This document shows positions 36,235-46,696 of a stretch of 64,000 bases of DNA, in pieces. The notes under the pieces are model-generated. The model did no database searches and was not told where the DNA came from. It was given only the letters and a program-made list of their open reading frames with translations. A program made the translations under genes and the position numbers. Positions within the stretch are counted from its first letter, which is position 1, and each line of letters opens with the position of its first letter. This DNA is from Saururus chinensis (lineage: Eukaryota > Streptophyta > Magnoliopsida > Piperales > Saururaceae): positions 1,860,001 through 1,924,000 of the forward strand of contig CP141150.1 of assembly GCA_035235625.1 (NCBI GenBank). The letters run 5' to 3'.

Positions 36235-38835
36235 ATGTCTTCCATCAGTATCCCAGGCACCCTCAACAAGATTAAACCTCCTCCCCGGGATTCCAGTCCA
36301 TCCCAAGCACATGATCAAACGCAAGTGGATGCATATGTGGGTGGATCAACATCCTCCGTTCATGTAGAGTCAATGGCTGCGAGTACTTCAACTACACAGG
36401 ATCAGATGCAAAATAACACTGGGAAAGTTCTTCCATGGCGACAAAGAAGAGGTTGGATTTCTTCCACGGTTTCCATTGGGCAAGATCAAGATTTCAACAA
36501 GGTATGCGATTTCCTTAGGGATAATGAGGTTGGAATGGTTGGCATTTATGGCATGGGCGGGGTTGGCAAAACCATACTCATGAAAAAGGTACGCAAGGAA
36601 TTTTTGGAGCCTTCCAACTTTAAAGTTATTTGGGTAGTTGTTACTAAATTGATTAATGTCGATGACATTCAAAAAGTTATATTAAAAGAGATGAAGTTGC
36701 CTTTTGATCAAGATGAACACCCATATCAACGTGCTAAACAAATAAGTGAGGCACTTGGCAAGATAAAAATTGCTTTATTATTTGATGACATTTGGGAATT
36801 TTTAAAATTGGAAGAGCTTGGAATATTAGGTGTCATTGACTTGGATACATCCATATTCAAAATAATATTCACTACTCGATCAGAAAAGGTGTGTAGCCAG
36901 ATGCAACCTGATCGAGAGATAAAGATCAAATGCTTGGGGTGGGATGATTCATGGGGTTTGTTTGAGAGAAGTGTAGGAAAGAAGACCTTTGAATCAGACC
37001 ATAGAATTGAATGCCTCGCAAAAGAAGTTGCCCAAGAATGCAAAGGGTTGCCACTAGCGCTCACCGTCATTGGTCGGGCCATGACATGTAAAAAAGGCTT
37101 AAAAGAATGGAAGCATGCATTAACTTCACTCCAAGAGTCCTCCTCAAAGGATTTGGATACTGAGAAAATTTTGTTTGCTCACTTGAAACTCAGTTATGAT
37201 GCTCTACCGGATAATGGAGAAAAGGATTGTTTCTTACATTGTTGCTTATACCCTGAAGATGGTAGGATGTACAAAGAGGATCTTGTCCAATATTGGATCG
37301 GAGAAGGGGTTTTACCCATGGATGGAAGCTTTGAGGATGCACTTAATAGAGGATATGACATTATTGGAACATTGTTAGCAGCATGCCTGCTAGAGAAATA
37401 TACTTTTGATTGTGTAAAGATGCATGACGTCATAAGAGATATGGGATTATGGCTTGCTTCCAAAATGAAGTTGAATTTTTTTATTAATGAAAGTTCACAA
37501 TTGACAAAAGCACAAGTAAATGATAAGTGGAGAGAGGCCCATAGGATATATGTACTGAAACAAGATGAATTGCCTGAACAACCTCTTTGCCTCAACCTAT
37601 CTACATTAATTTTCGCTAATGATAAAAAAATCGAGATATCGAATGGCTTCTTCAAATCCATGTGCAAAATAAGAGTCTTAAAGTTGGTAGGTATACAATT
37701 TCTTGATCTTCCAATGGCAATAGGGCAATTGTTAGAGTTGAGATATCTGTGTATAGCAAATACAAATCTAGAAACATTGCCGACAGAGATAGGAAATTTG
37801 AGTAAGTTGGAGGTGCTAATCTTGAATTATAATGATTACCTTACAGAGCTACCAAAAACCATTGACCAACTTGTTGAGCTTAGAAGATTCACAGTTTATT
37901 CATCTCCCAAAGTATTCTTCGTGAGACTTATAAACTTGCGCAAGCTGGAAATCCTGGAATGTAGTGGTTTTTACTGGGAGGAATTTTCGGATTTGGATTG
38001 TATTGATTTAATAAATAGTCTTAGGGAGTTAAATAACTCCCTGAGATGTCTACAAATACGGAATTGGCCTATTACTAGCAGGGATGAGCTGTTGTTAGCA
38101 CTTCAGAATATGCACAAACTATCAAAGCTTGAGCTTGGAATGTATCCGTTCAAGGAATTTTTAGTACCATCAAGCTCGTGCCTTCGTAGCCTTGAAGAGC
38201 TCGCATTTATGTTTAGTCCCAAACTAGAAAAGATCCGTGTAGATTCAATGGAGCTTCATAACCTTAGTAAGTTGGTGGTCAGTTATTGTGATTCCCTCGA
38301 ATACATCTCCGGGTTTCATAATCTTTTGGGCCTGGTGGAGCTTCAAATTACGAATTGTAATGCGATGAAGGAAGTGATTAGGGAAGATGAGGAGGTGAAA
38401 GGACATATTTGTTTTCCCAAACTGAAAGTCATGGAACTTATGCATCTCAGGCAGCTAAAGATCATAGGTGCAGTGATTAGGAAAGATGAGGAGGTGAAAG
38501 GACATATTTGTTTTCCCAAACTGAAAGTCATGGAACTTATGCATCTCAGGCAGCTAAAGATCATATGTGCCGATAGTGTCTTGTTTCCTTCCATCACACG
38601 CTTCATTTTAAAGGGTTGTCCAAAAGTAAAGAAGCTGCCACGAGGCCTAATGAATGAGAAGGAAACACTAGAAGATATTGAGATTCAGGGTTATCAAGAG
38701 TGGTGGGATGAACTCCTCTGGCGAGATGAAGACATTAAATCCTTCCTCCTTCCACATTTTAAAGAGGAGCAAAATTTACATTTTAAAAAGGAGCAAAATT
38801 TACGAAGAGGAATGATTAAGTCAATGATATTTTAG
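36235..38835 (+). CDS. NB-ARC-LRR disease-resistance protein (RPS2/RPS5-like CNL clade), no coiled-coil domain
   Basis: Uninterrupted 866-aa frame from ATG 36235. Residues 1-80 are polar and Ser/Gln-rich with no coiled coil. NB-ARC motifs in order: P-loop GMGGVGKT 106-113; kinase-2 LLFDDIWE 181-188; RNBS-B IIFTTRSEKVC 210-220; GLPLALTVIG 271-280; RNBS-D CFLHCCLYPED 332-342; MHD in KMHDVIRDMGLWLA (396-398). LRRs follow from about residue 440 (LPTEIGNLSKLEVLILNYND, LSKLVVSYCDSLEYISG) to the C-terminal 'GCPKVKKLP' region typical of this clade. Residues 714-746 and 747-779 are a near-perfect 33-residue tandem duplication. The family senses pathogen effectors and triggers cell death through nucleotide-dependent oligomerisation. 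CNLs normally carry about 150 further N-terminal residues, so this one is either N-terminally truncated, a helper-dependent form, or mis-started. The NB-ARC looks intact. Confidence 0.85.
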   Translation: MSSISIPGTLNKIKPPPRDSSPSQAHDQTQVDAYVGGSTSSVHVESMAASTSTTQDQMQNNTGKVLPWRQRRGWISSTVSIGQDQDFNKVCDFLRDNEVGMVGIYGMGGVGKTILMKKVRKEFLEPSNFKVIWVVVTKLINVDDIQKVILKEMKLPFDQDEHPYQRAKQISEALGKIKIALLFDDIWEFLKLEELGILGVIDLDTSIFKIIFTTRSEKVCSQMQPDREIKIKCLGWDDSWGLFERSVGKKTFESDHRIECLAKEVAQECKGLPLALTVIGRAMTCKKGLKEWKHALTSLQESSSKDLDTEKILFAHLKLSYDALPDNGEKDCFLHCCLYPEDGRMYKEDLVQYWIGEGVLPMDGSFEDALNRGYDIIGTLLAACLLEKYTFDCVKMHDVIRDMGLWLASKMKLNFFINESSQLTKAQVNDKWREAHRIYVLKQDELPEQPLCLNLSTLIFANDKKIEISNGFFKSMCKIRVLKLVGIQFLDLPMAIGQLLELRYLCIANTNLETLPTEIGNLSKLEVLILNYNDYLTELPKTIDQLVELRRFTVYSSPKVFFVRLINLRKLEILECSGFYWEEFSDLDCIDLINSLRELNNSLRCLQIRNWPITSRDELLLALQNMHKLSKLELGMYPFKEFLVPSSSCLRSLEELAFMFSPKLEKIRVDSMELHNLSKLVVSYCDSLEYISGFHNLLGLVELQITNCNAMKEVIREDEEVKGHICFPKLKVMELMHLRQLKIIGAVIRKDEEVKGHICFPKLKVMELMHLRQLKIICADSVLFPSITRFILKGCPKVKKLPRGLMNEKETLEDIEIQGYQEWWDELLWRDEDIKSFLLPHFKEEQNLHFKKEQNLRRGMIKSMIF
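38374..38571 (+). repeat. 99-bp tandem duplication within the LRR region
   Basis: Units 38374-38472 and 38473-38571 are almost identical ('gtgattagg.aagatgagga' to 'ctaaagatcata') and keep the frame, adding 33 residues. Low divergence implies a recent event. Confidence 0.9.
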
Positions 38836-38847
38836 AATAATGTTAAT

Positions 38848-39000
38848 TTTATGTTAAAAAGTATACGTTAAAAAATATATACTTCATCATCTTATCATTA
38901 TTGATGAGTAGGGACTCACTCATTTTTGTAGGTCCTACTTATCACCATCAAAAGTGATGAGATGATGAAGTGGGCTAACGTATGTTTTCTAACGTAAAAG
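38848..39000. mobile_element. Small hairpin MITE just after the NLR stop codon
   Basis: Arms 'gttaaaaagtatacgtta..acttcatcatcttatca' and the complement of 'gatgatgaagtgggctaacgtatgttttctaac' pair around a short centre near 38915-38945 (actcactcatttttg). It starts 12 bp after the stop, so it probably lies in the NLR 3'-UTR. Confidence 0.65.
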
Positions 39001-39125
39001 AAGCATTTTTCGATGATAATGGAGCTTTTTTCTTAAGATTCCATTGGATCTTAGGATTTGTTGCTTTTGAACTGTAACAGTCCTCCCCTCTCCCACCTTT
39101 CTCGGCCCCCCGCCCTCTTCCCCTC

Positions 39126-39752
39126 ATGGCCGCCTCTGAGCCCACGGAGAACGGGCCCGCCGCCGTGCCGGATGCTACTTCTGCCCCCCCGACCCTCGCT
39201 GCCGCAGCCGACCCCTCCCCCGCCTCAAACGAAACCACAGCGCCCCCCTTTGACGCTCCTGCAGCTACCCCCGCTTCGGATGCGGCTCCCGCTCTGGCTT
39301 CAGCTCCGACTTCGGTGGCCACAGAGAAGAAGCGGCCGGGGTGGCCAGACGACAGCGTCGTCCGGCTCATCGTCCCCGTACTGAAGGTTGGAAGCATTAT
39401 CGGCCGGAAGGGACAGCTCATTCAGAAGATGTACGAGGAGGCGCCCGTATTCGCGTCCTCGAGGGCGCCATCGGCACCTCCGATCGCATTGTAATGTCTC
39501 TTTCACTTCTACCACTATTTTCTCCCGCTCTAGTGTTTCTCCTAATTACCGGAAAGTTTTGCATATTGCGTTTCACTTCTTCTGTTTTAGGTTTTGATCT
39601 CTGGTAAAGAGGAGCCGGATTCAGCTATATCACCAGCTATGGACGCGGTTATCAGAGTCCTCAAGCGCGTGAGTGGGATGCTGGAGGGCGAGGCGGAAGC
39701 TGCTGGCATTTTTTCTCGAAGGCAATGCATCCTCACTATTCTTGCATCCTGA
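39126..39752 (+). pseudogene. KH-domain RNA-binding protein (PEPPER/HEN4-like), truncated and frameshifted
   Basis: Exon 1 (39126-39490) encodes an Ala/Pro-rich leader, then [20 protein letters not shown] and [16 protein letters not shown], the first half of a KH domain with its GRKG loop. A frameshift near 39440 moves the continuation [16 protein letters not shown] to another frame. A GT-AG intron (39491-39590) leads to VLISGKEEPDSAISPAMDAV and IRVLKRVSGMLEGEAEAAG, after which the frame stops at 39750. Family members have several more KH domains. The downstream exons are absent and are replaced by repeat sequence from 39835. Confidence 0.8.
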
Positions 39753-39834
39753 ACTGCTGCATAAATGGAACAGCTGAAACATGAATAGAGATGAATCAAG
39801 GGGAGGGAGCAGGAACTGTCTCATAGGGACACCC

Positions 39835-39965
39835 AATGGCACCTGTTGAGTGAAGAGGATTGGATCATTAAATCATCTATCTAGTTTACATTTTGTCAAT
39901 GACTGACTGAAGACAATGATTTTACTGTTGTCTTGTTTTTAGATTCTAGATTTTCACCTCAGTTT
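39835..39965. repeat. 130-bp repeat shared with 34955-35085
   Basis: Closely similar blocks (gaatggcacc or caatggcacc, gaggattg, catctatctag, gacaatgattttactgttg, agattctagatttt). One copy lies upstream of the NLR and the other directly after the broken KH gene, bracketing the NLR region. Confidence 0.65.
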
Positions 39966-41020
39966 ATTGGACTATTGAGGGCTTGGTGATTCAAGGAGTT
40001 GCACATTATATAAACATGTAAAGGCCAGGTCAAGGAAAACAAATAGCATCCATGATTATGTTTTTGCATTGTCCATGTCTTTTTAGTTGACTCAAGGTGC
40101 ATGTTTAGGTGTTTATTCTCAATGTCATGAAGAAAACTTCCATGTTGACTGCAATAAACTGAAGAACGACTTAAAACAAATTTGTTCTTAGCAATGCCAA
40201 TTCAGAAACTATAAGATGTTCCAAAGGGAGAGCTTAACGAACAAACAGAATCAAATTTCAATTGCGCAATACCATATAGCTCTATCAAAGTACGAGAAGT
40301 ACAAAACAACATAACTCAATTTCCCTCGAACAGAAGAACATCCTAGACTTCAAGAACTGGGAACAAATAAATCAACAGCACAAATAAATAGGACGTGAAA
40401 ATAAGTTGAAGGCTTACCACTTTCCAAGGAAGCATGTTTACGAATATGGATAAGAACCAAGGCCTTGTGAGCTGCTTAAGTTAAAAGATAAGAACTACGG
40501 ATAATTCTTGGCTTGGATAGAACTTTAGCACAAGCCCGATACTGATAGCAAAATTAACTTCCACAAATTGAGTGGTGGTGCCGTGTGTGGTAAATAATCA
40601 TGAACCTATAACCTGCAAGAGAAAGCATAAAAATCACATAAGCATTAATCTAAACTTCACAGATTAAATGGTGACTTGACGATTAAATTGCCAAAAGAGT
40701 TATTTTCATATTGCCTAGCCAAAGAATGAAATATTCCATATTCTTTGAATTTTAAACGAAAATGTCATATGACCTATTTGTGGACCAAAATACCCTTAGG
40801 TTTCCACTATATCATATTTTAATGTAGATAATAATAAATGAACACCGGCACAGTGCTACGCCGTTCCGGTGTGCTGGGAGTCATCGGCGGCGAATGGAAC
40901 TCGCCGACGGGGGCTGACCGGCGGTGACTTACCAGCGAGAGGTGATGAATTTAGAAAAAAATATTTTTTGACACTGCAGGCACTACATTTCGCAGAAACG
41001 ATTATTCTTTTACACCGATC
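39966..41020. other. Spacer, no gene recognised
   Basis: AT-rich sequence without convincing coding potential. A GC-richer patch at 40850-40935 (gccgttccggtgtgctggga) may be the start of the Mutator-like element, but a terminal repeat was not identified. Confidence 0.4.
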
Positions 41021-44000
41021 ATGGATATGATCGGTATTTGCATCTATTATAACGGAGAGGTAGGCAATGACAACATGTATATTGGTGGAATGGCACAGTT
41101 GATGAACATTCATACGTCTGTGAGTTTCGGCGAGCTGCTGGGGCAAGTCAAAGCATGAATTTTCGTCAATGGTAATGTTAGTTTGAAGTATTTAATTACA
41201 TCCTCACAATCATCCATGATATATGAATTACAAGACGATGAAGACCTCCAATCAGTGTTCTCCATTCATAAGAAGGCGAATAAGAAGTTGTTATCATTGT
41301 ATGTCGAGATAAAACAACCCGACAACGGTGATAAATCACCATCACCCTCTGTTGAAAGGAACCAGACAGTCAATAGAGCTGAATCACCCATCGTAATGAC
41401 TCATCCTAGCTCTAATGTCCAATTTCATACCGGATTCAATGAAACTCAGTTCACCTTTGAAATTGTCAGGTAACAATATTGAATCTTTAGATTATACGCA
41501 ATTGATATATTTCGTGTACTCGAGACTACGAAGTAATAAACACGACATGTAATATATCGCATTAGTAATTACACGATATACACATGTCATAGAGCAATTA
41601 TGTGTTGCATTGTATATATAATAACACAACATGCATTCATGTCATGGTTGCGATAACACGTTTTGGAATGGTTGTGTGTTAACAGAATACACGATGTCGA
41701 TTGATGTTGCATTTTTTTAACATGATAATGTGCAATGCAGATTGGGAGAACCGGGAAACTTGCCCTCAACAAATCCATGTCAATCATCTTTCACCAATAC
41801 AAAACTTGAAATAGAAGTCAATCAGAATATATAAGAGGAATTATCGCCAATGATGGGTGGGACAAGGACTTCATTTGATAACTACGAACCTCCATACAAC
41901 CCTTGTAATTACGACGGTGGACAAGGCGAAGAAGTTGAAAATATGTGGGGTGAGGATCTATGGTATGATAATGATATAATTGACATGGAAAGTATGTCCG
42001 ACCACGAAGAATTTGGAAACAACAAGGTTCCTAATAATGTCGACATTGAGGCGGAGGCAGATTGGGATACAGTCGATGATTTAAACATGTTGGAACCAAA
42101 TATTGATGAAGACTAGCTAATGACGGGTAGCTTGCAAGCTAAGGATTACCAAAAGTTCCTCGAATTGGGTGCACATTTTCTAAGCCTGTTGCATTTCAAG
42201 AGGGTCTTAATTGACTTAGCAATAACGGCGAATTTCACATATCGTGTTGTGGATAAAAACCGGAATACGTACGCCGCAAAGTGCTCAAATGAATCTTGTA
42301 ACTGGTACATAAGGGCTTCAAATATAGGAGATCATGTGACTGTCACGAGGTTAGTGCCGACTCATTCATGTGGAACCCAAAGGAAGTCAACTGACCATCC
42401 CCTAGCATCGCGCCTTTGGATAGCGAGAAAATGTTATGGCCTGTTTAAGGACTTAGTGGACATTACACCTAAGAGCATAACAAGCTATATTTTGAAGCAC
42501 TGGGGCAGAACTGTGAACTACAAGAAATGCTGGCATGCAGGTAATGCATGAGAAGAATCGAAGTGTTGATTTAGTGTCACGATATATTAGTCTAGCTTGT
42601 TATCATTTACACGCTTAAACTATAGTCGGAATATGCACTCACACGACATACGTCAATATCGTTTTACCATAAACACGACCAGTCATTATGTATGGATTCC
42701 GATCACACGAAAACATAAAATGTCGTGCAATTGGGAACACAGTGTAAGCCAGTGTCATATAACATTTACTAAATTGTATTCGGTCATGCAGGTAAAGCTT
42801 TGACTGATTTAATAGATGGTGACCCAGACGAATCCTACTGTTTACTTCCTGCTTTCGGGAGGCAAATAGAATATATAAATCCGAGAAGTGTAGTTGTGCC
42901 AATGAGATCATGTGATATTCCCGGACCTATGGGTGGGTACGATTTCAAAAGAGTATTATGGATATTTGACCCCATTGCGAGAGCTTTCAGAACAACCCTG
43001 AGGCCGTTGCTAACGGTTGATGCAACTTTCTTGAAAGGAAAGTATCCTGAACAACTATTGATAGCAACTGCACTAGACGGGAACAATAATATGTTATGTG
43101 TTGTATTTGCAGTGGTTGAGAACGAATGTGAGAAAACTTGGTGCTCGTTTCTTGAGTTGCTTAGAAATCATCTATTCTCTGATCCTCCAGCCAAGTTGGA
43201 TACAATCATTTCATATAGACAGAAGGGGTGGCAAATGCTGTGAAGAAGTTTTTCCCATCTACACACCATGGGTATTGCATCCGTCACATGACAGCAAATA
43301 TGCTTGATAGATTTAAGGACAACTACCTAAAGAATTAGCTCCATGTTGCAGCCAAAACGTTCAGACAAAATGTGTATGATAAAACAATGAATAACATTAA
43401 AGAACATAATCCAGAAGCATATGCTTGGCTAAATAAGATAGGTTCGGAGCACTGGGCCAATGTATCATTTCCAGGGAAAAGATATGGGACACTCAGCTCA
43501 TATATGTCTGAAAGTGCAAATGCAATGTTCAAAAAAGCCAGATCGATGCCTATAACGCATTTAATTGAGCACATGACGACATTATTTGAAAAATGTCGGA
43601 CAAACGGACAAAATATGATGGAAGAGTTAACCCCATTTTCCAGAAAATACATCAAAAATAGGCGAGAAGAAGCAAGGAATGTGATTATATTGCCTGTGTC
43701 AATGTATGAATTTTAGGTTAACTCGCTATATCACCAGGTACATTGCATTCATACTGCGATGTACATATCATGTGTTCGTTTATACATTAGGGCTTTATAT
43801 TGTGTTAGTTTACACACATTATTGTCCTTGAACATGTAAGTAGATACGACTTACTTAACGATCGTAAGACACGTCGTGTAATCGAGAACACAATAAACTC
43901 CTTTATCGTGCTCTCCGACTCACTATATTTTCTTCACAGGATGTGGTAAACCTGGTTGATTGTACGTGCACATGTGGAAAGTTTCAACATCTGGGTCTAC

Positions 44001-44379
44001 CATGTAAGCATGAAATCACAACAATCGATAATAGACACTTCTATGTGTCTGAGTACTGCGAAAGATGGTACTCTACTAAAATGTATAAACTGACCTATTG
44101 AGAGCCCTTACACCCAACGAAGGATCGGCACTAGTGGGAACCGGCTGGAGTTATGCCTACATTCAAAAGCAGCGGGGGTGTCCACGAAAAAATTGGATAA
44201 ACTCACAACCACCTCTCGAAGCCCCACGAAAATGTGGAACATGCGGTCAGTTGGGTGACAACCGTAAACGATGTACTAGTGCACAAGGAGGGCCCCCCAA
44301 TGTGGCAGATGTGCCAACAATAAGCCAAAGGAGGTCGAATAATAGCGTACACAAATGGCGTAAGGAAGCAGAGCATTGA
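41021..44379 (+). pseudogene. MuDR/MULE-type transposase, decayed
   Basis: Exons inferred from family conservation: 41021-41469, 41741-42540, 42792-43737 and 43940-44379. The N-terminal part (IYYNGEVGNDNMYIGGMAQL) is typical of plant MULEs. FTYRVVDKNRNTYAAKCSNE / CNWYIRASN is the Mutator DNA-binding zinc region. The MULE DDE domain begins LLTVDATFLKGKYPEQL. A SWIM zinc finger CTCGKFQHLGLPCKH and a zinc knuckle CGTCGQLGDNRKRC follow, the latter with D where H is usual. Breaks: TGA 41156, TAG 42114, frameshift near 43230, TAG 43336, TAG 43714, TGA 44099 and another frame slip after it. The second catalytic Asp (ISDRQKG in relatives) is Tyr at 43214-43216. It is clearly non-functional. Introns and flanks carry a 20-bp palindrome family. 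Confidence 0.88.
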
Positions 44380-45926
44380 TCAGGCTTACCTTTTCCACCC
44401 CCGTTCTTCAGATGAAATTTATTATATATGCATCGTGTTATCAACAACATGAAATATGTAATTAACGTGTTCTTGCAAACACGCCATGATGTAAATAGGA
44501 TATACTGTATATGTATATCGTGTAATCGACATGATGTAAATATCGTGTTAACTTTCACACGATGAGTTACCAAACCCGTTTTATGAGCTAACGACTACGA
44601 TAATGATTAGTTTTCATATCGTGTAATCGAGTACATGATATGGGTTATGTTGTGTGATCGAGCACATGACAATTGCATTAATTTAACCACCTAATTCCCG
44701 AAGCATCACCACAATTTCCGGGATTTCAATTAAATTAGAATCACCAATTCACGAGGAGTCATTTCCAATTTCCAATTACACTATATATGGAATATTTAAC
44801 GATTCGTATCCCTCACAACCTGTCTATATATATCGAAGTGACCTCTGTGCTTACTGAATTCGCGAAGAACATGAGACAAAGCCTTTGGGACATTGATATG
44901 GCACCAAATGGTTATTCATCCCCCTTTAGTGGCACGGTCCTAACTAGCCTCTGAAGGGGGCGATTAACTACCATGCGTTATTTCAATGTCGCGAAGGTTC
45001 CGTCACAATTGAACTGGTTGGTCAATGAACCTGCATGGAGATTGCACGCATACTGATTGCTGGCGCCGAGACGGAGCCTTTGGGACATTGATATTGCACC
45101 AGATGGTAATTCGTCCCCTTCAGTTGCGCGGTCATAACCAGACTTTGAAGTGGGGCGATTTACTATCCCGATGTAATATCAATGTCGTGAATGTTCCATC
45201 ACAATTGAACTGATGAGGGCACGATTCACTATCTTCATAATGTTATTTTATTTGTATTTATAAATTTTTTGTAAATATTAGTTTGTTGTATGTAATGAAT
45301 TAATGAAATTTAAAGGAAAATATTAATATCAGTTATATCTTTTTTCCCATTGAAAGTTGTCTTCCCGTATAACACGTTCTCGATATTGGTTGTACGTGCA
45401 AACACACGATGGAGCGCGGCTTCGTGATAACACAATCGTAATATTAACACGATCTTAATATTGGTCGTACATTGAAACACACGACGAATCACAGCTTCGT
45501 GATAACACAAACACGATACATTAATATGTCCATCAATTTTTCGGATAACATGACCTACACTATTATCGTAAGATCAATGATACGATACCCACCAAGTTAA
45601 TCGAAATAATACATGGGCATTACGAATACATGAGTTTGGTGCATGACGTATTATCAATTACACGACAAACTAACATGCCATATGTATCGATTACACAACA
45701 TATACTGTCAGTGTATGCTTGGTCAAACCATAGTGTTCGCTCCTTTCTCACTGTATATTAGGTTAGGGTTCGGGGACGCTAGAACATTCTCGTGCGTCCA
45801 AACCGGCGTGTTTGATCCTCTCTCACTATATATTAGGGTTAGGGTCGTGCTCCGATGGCTTGTGTTCGGCGGCGAGATCGATCATTCGGGATATTGTTGT
45901 ATCAGCGACCGGTGAATCAACCCTCA

Positions 45927-45957
45927 CTCAGATATATGTTCCTCACATATATCTGAG
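45927..45957 (+). other. Hairpin, repeat unit 1
   Basis: A perfect 12-bp stem (ctcagatatatg / catatatctgag) with a 7-nt loop, in a unit homologous to the one around 46091-46129. Confidence 0.6.
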
Positions 45958-46090
45958 GGAGGGGAAGATTAGTTGGATGGCGATATGTCAATGCCTCAAA
46001 TGATCCATCGCATATCGTTGGGATTGTTCCACATTATTCACGGAGACAGATCATACAAGATATTGCTTTACCGGCGGCTGGTGAATCGGC

Positions 46091-46129
46091 CCTCCATTGG
46101 TTATGGTAATCATCCATATCCGATGGAGG
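46091..46129 (+). other. Hairpin, repeat unit 2
   Basis: A 16-bp stem (cctccattggttatgg / ccatatccgatggagg, two mismatches) with a 7-nt loop at the equivalent place in the second unit. The stem sequence differs from unit 1 but pairing is kept. Confidence 0.6.
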
Positions 46130-46696
46130 ACTTGCTTCACTAGATGGTGATATATCAATATCTCAAATGATCTGTCGCTTTCGCGGCCAATAGGTCATCA
46201 ACATCCTCTGAAGTGGTCATCCAGAAACATAACAATGATTTGGGTTAATGTTTGATACTTTCCTATGACCATCCTCGTTTGAGAACGTTTTGTCATCGGT
46301 TATGATCAACGACATGAGTCTAATTCATATGTTTGATTACACAACATCAAAGATGTCCTAATACGAGATGTCTTGGACACGCAAACATGACCTAATATGA
46401 GGCGGCGTGTATACGATAACACAACCTAATAGGCGATCATGCAATCTATAATACAATCGGATATGTGTGAGATCTATAATACGATTGTGAGATCGAATAC
46501 ACGATATTGGTACAAATTGTTTGATCAATTATATGCCATCTGACATTGATACATGTATTTCTATTACAATAGTTAATTACAAAATAATTGGTCGAACATT
46601 GAATTTGGCAGTTAATCAAAGTGTGAAAGAAGTCTATTTTCTTTTTACAATTCATTTGTAGATGGATCAAATTCCTCTTCGATGCAGGCCCGAAGT

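Larger units (their letters stand above)
44380..46696. repeat. Repeat-rich tail of the Mutator-like element
   Basis: Contains 20-bp palindromes (44518, 44619, 44650, 46485), a direct repeat starting 'gcctttgggacattgatat' at 44881 and 45077, a doubled 'cttcgtgataacacaa' block at 45420-45510, a doubled 'ctcactatatattaggtt' block at 45745-45840, and two homologous hairpin units (45875-46010 and 46045-46185). No intact gene. Unit 1 reads RSIIRDIVVSATGESTL in one frame and unit 2 RQIIQDIALPAAGESAL, so a coding origin of the repeat is possible. Confidence 0.6.
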
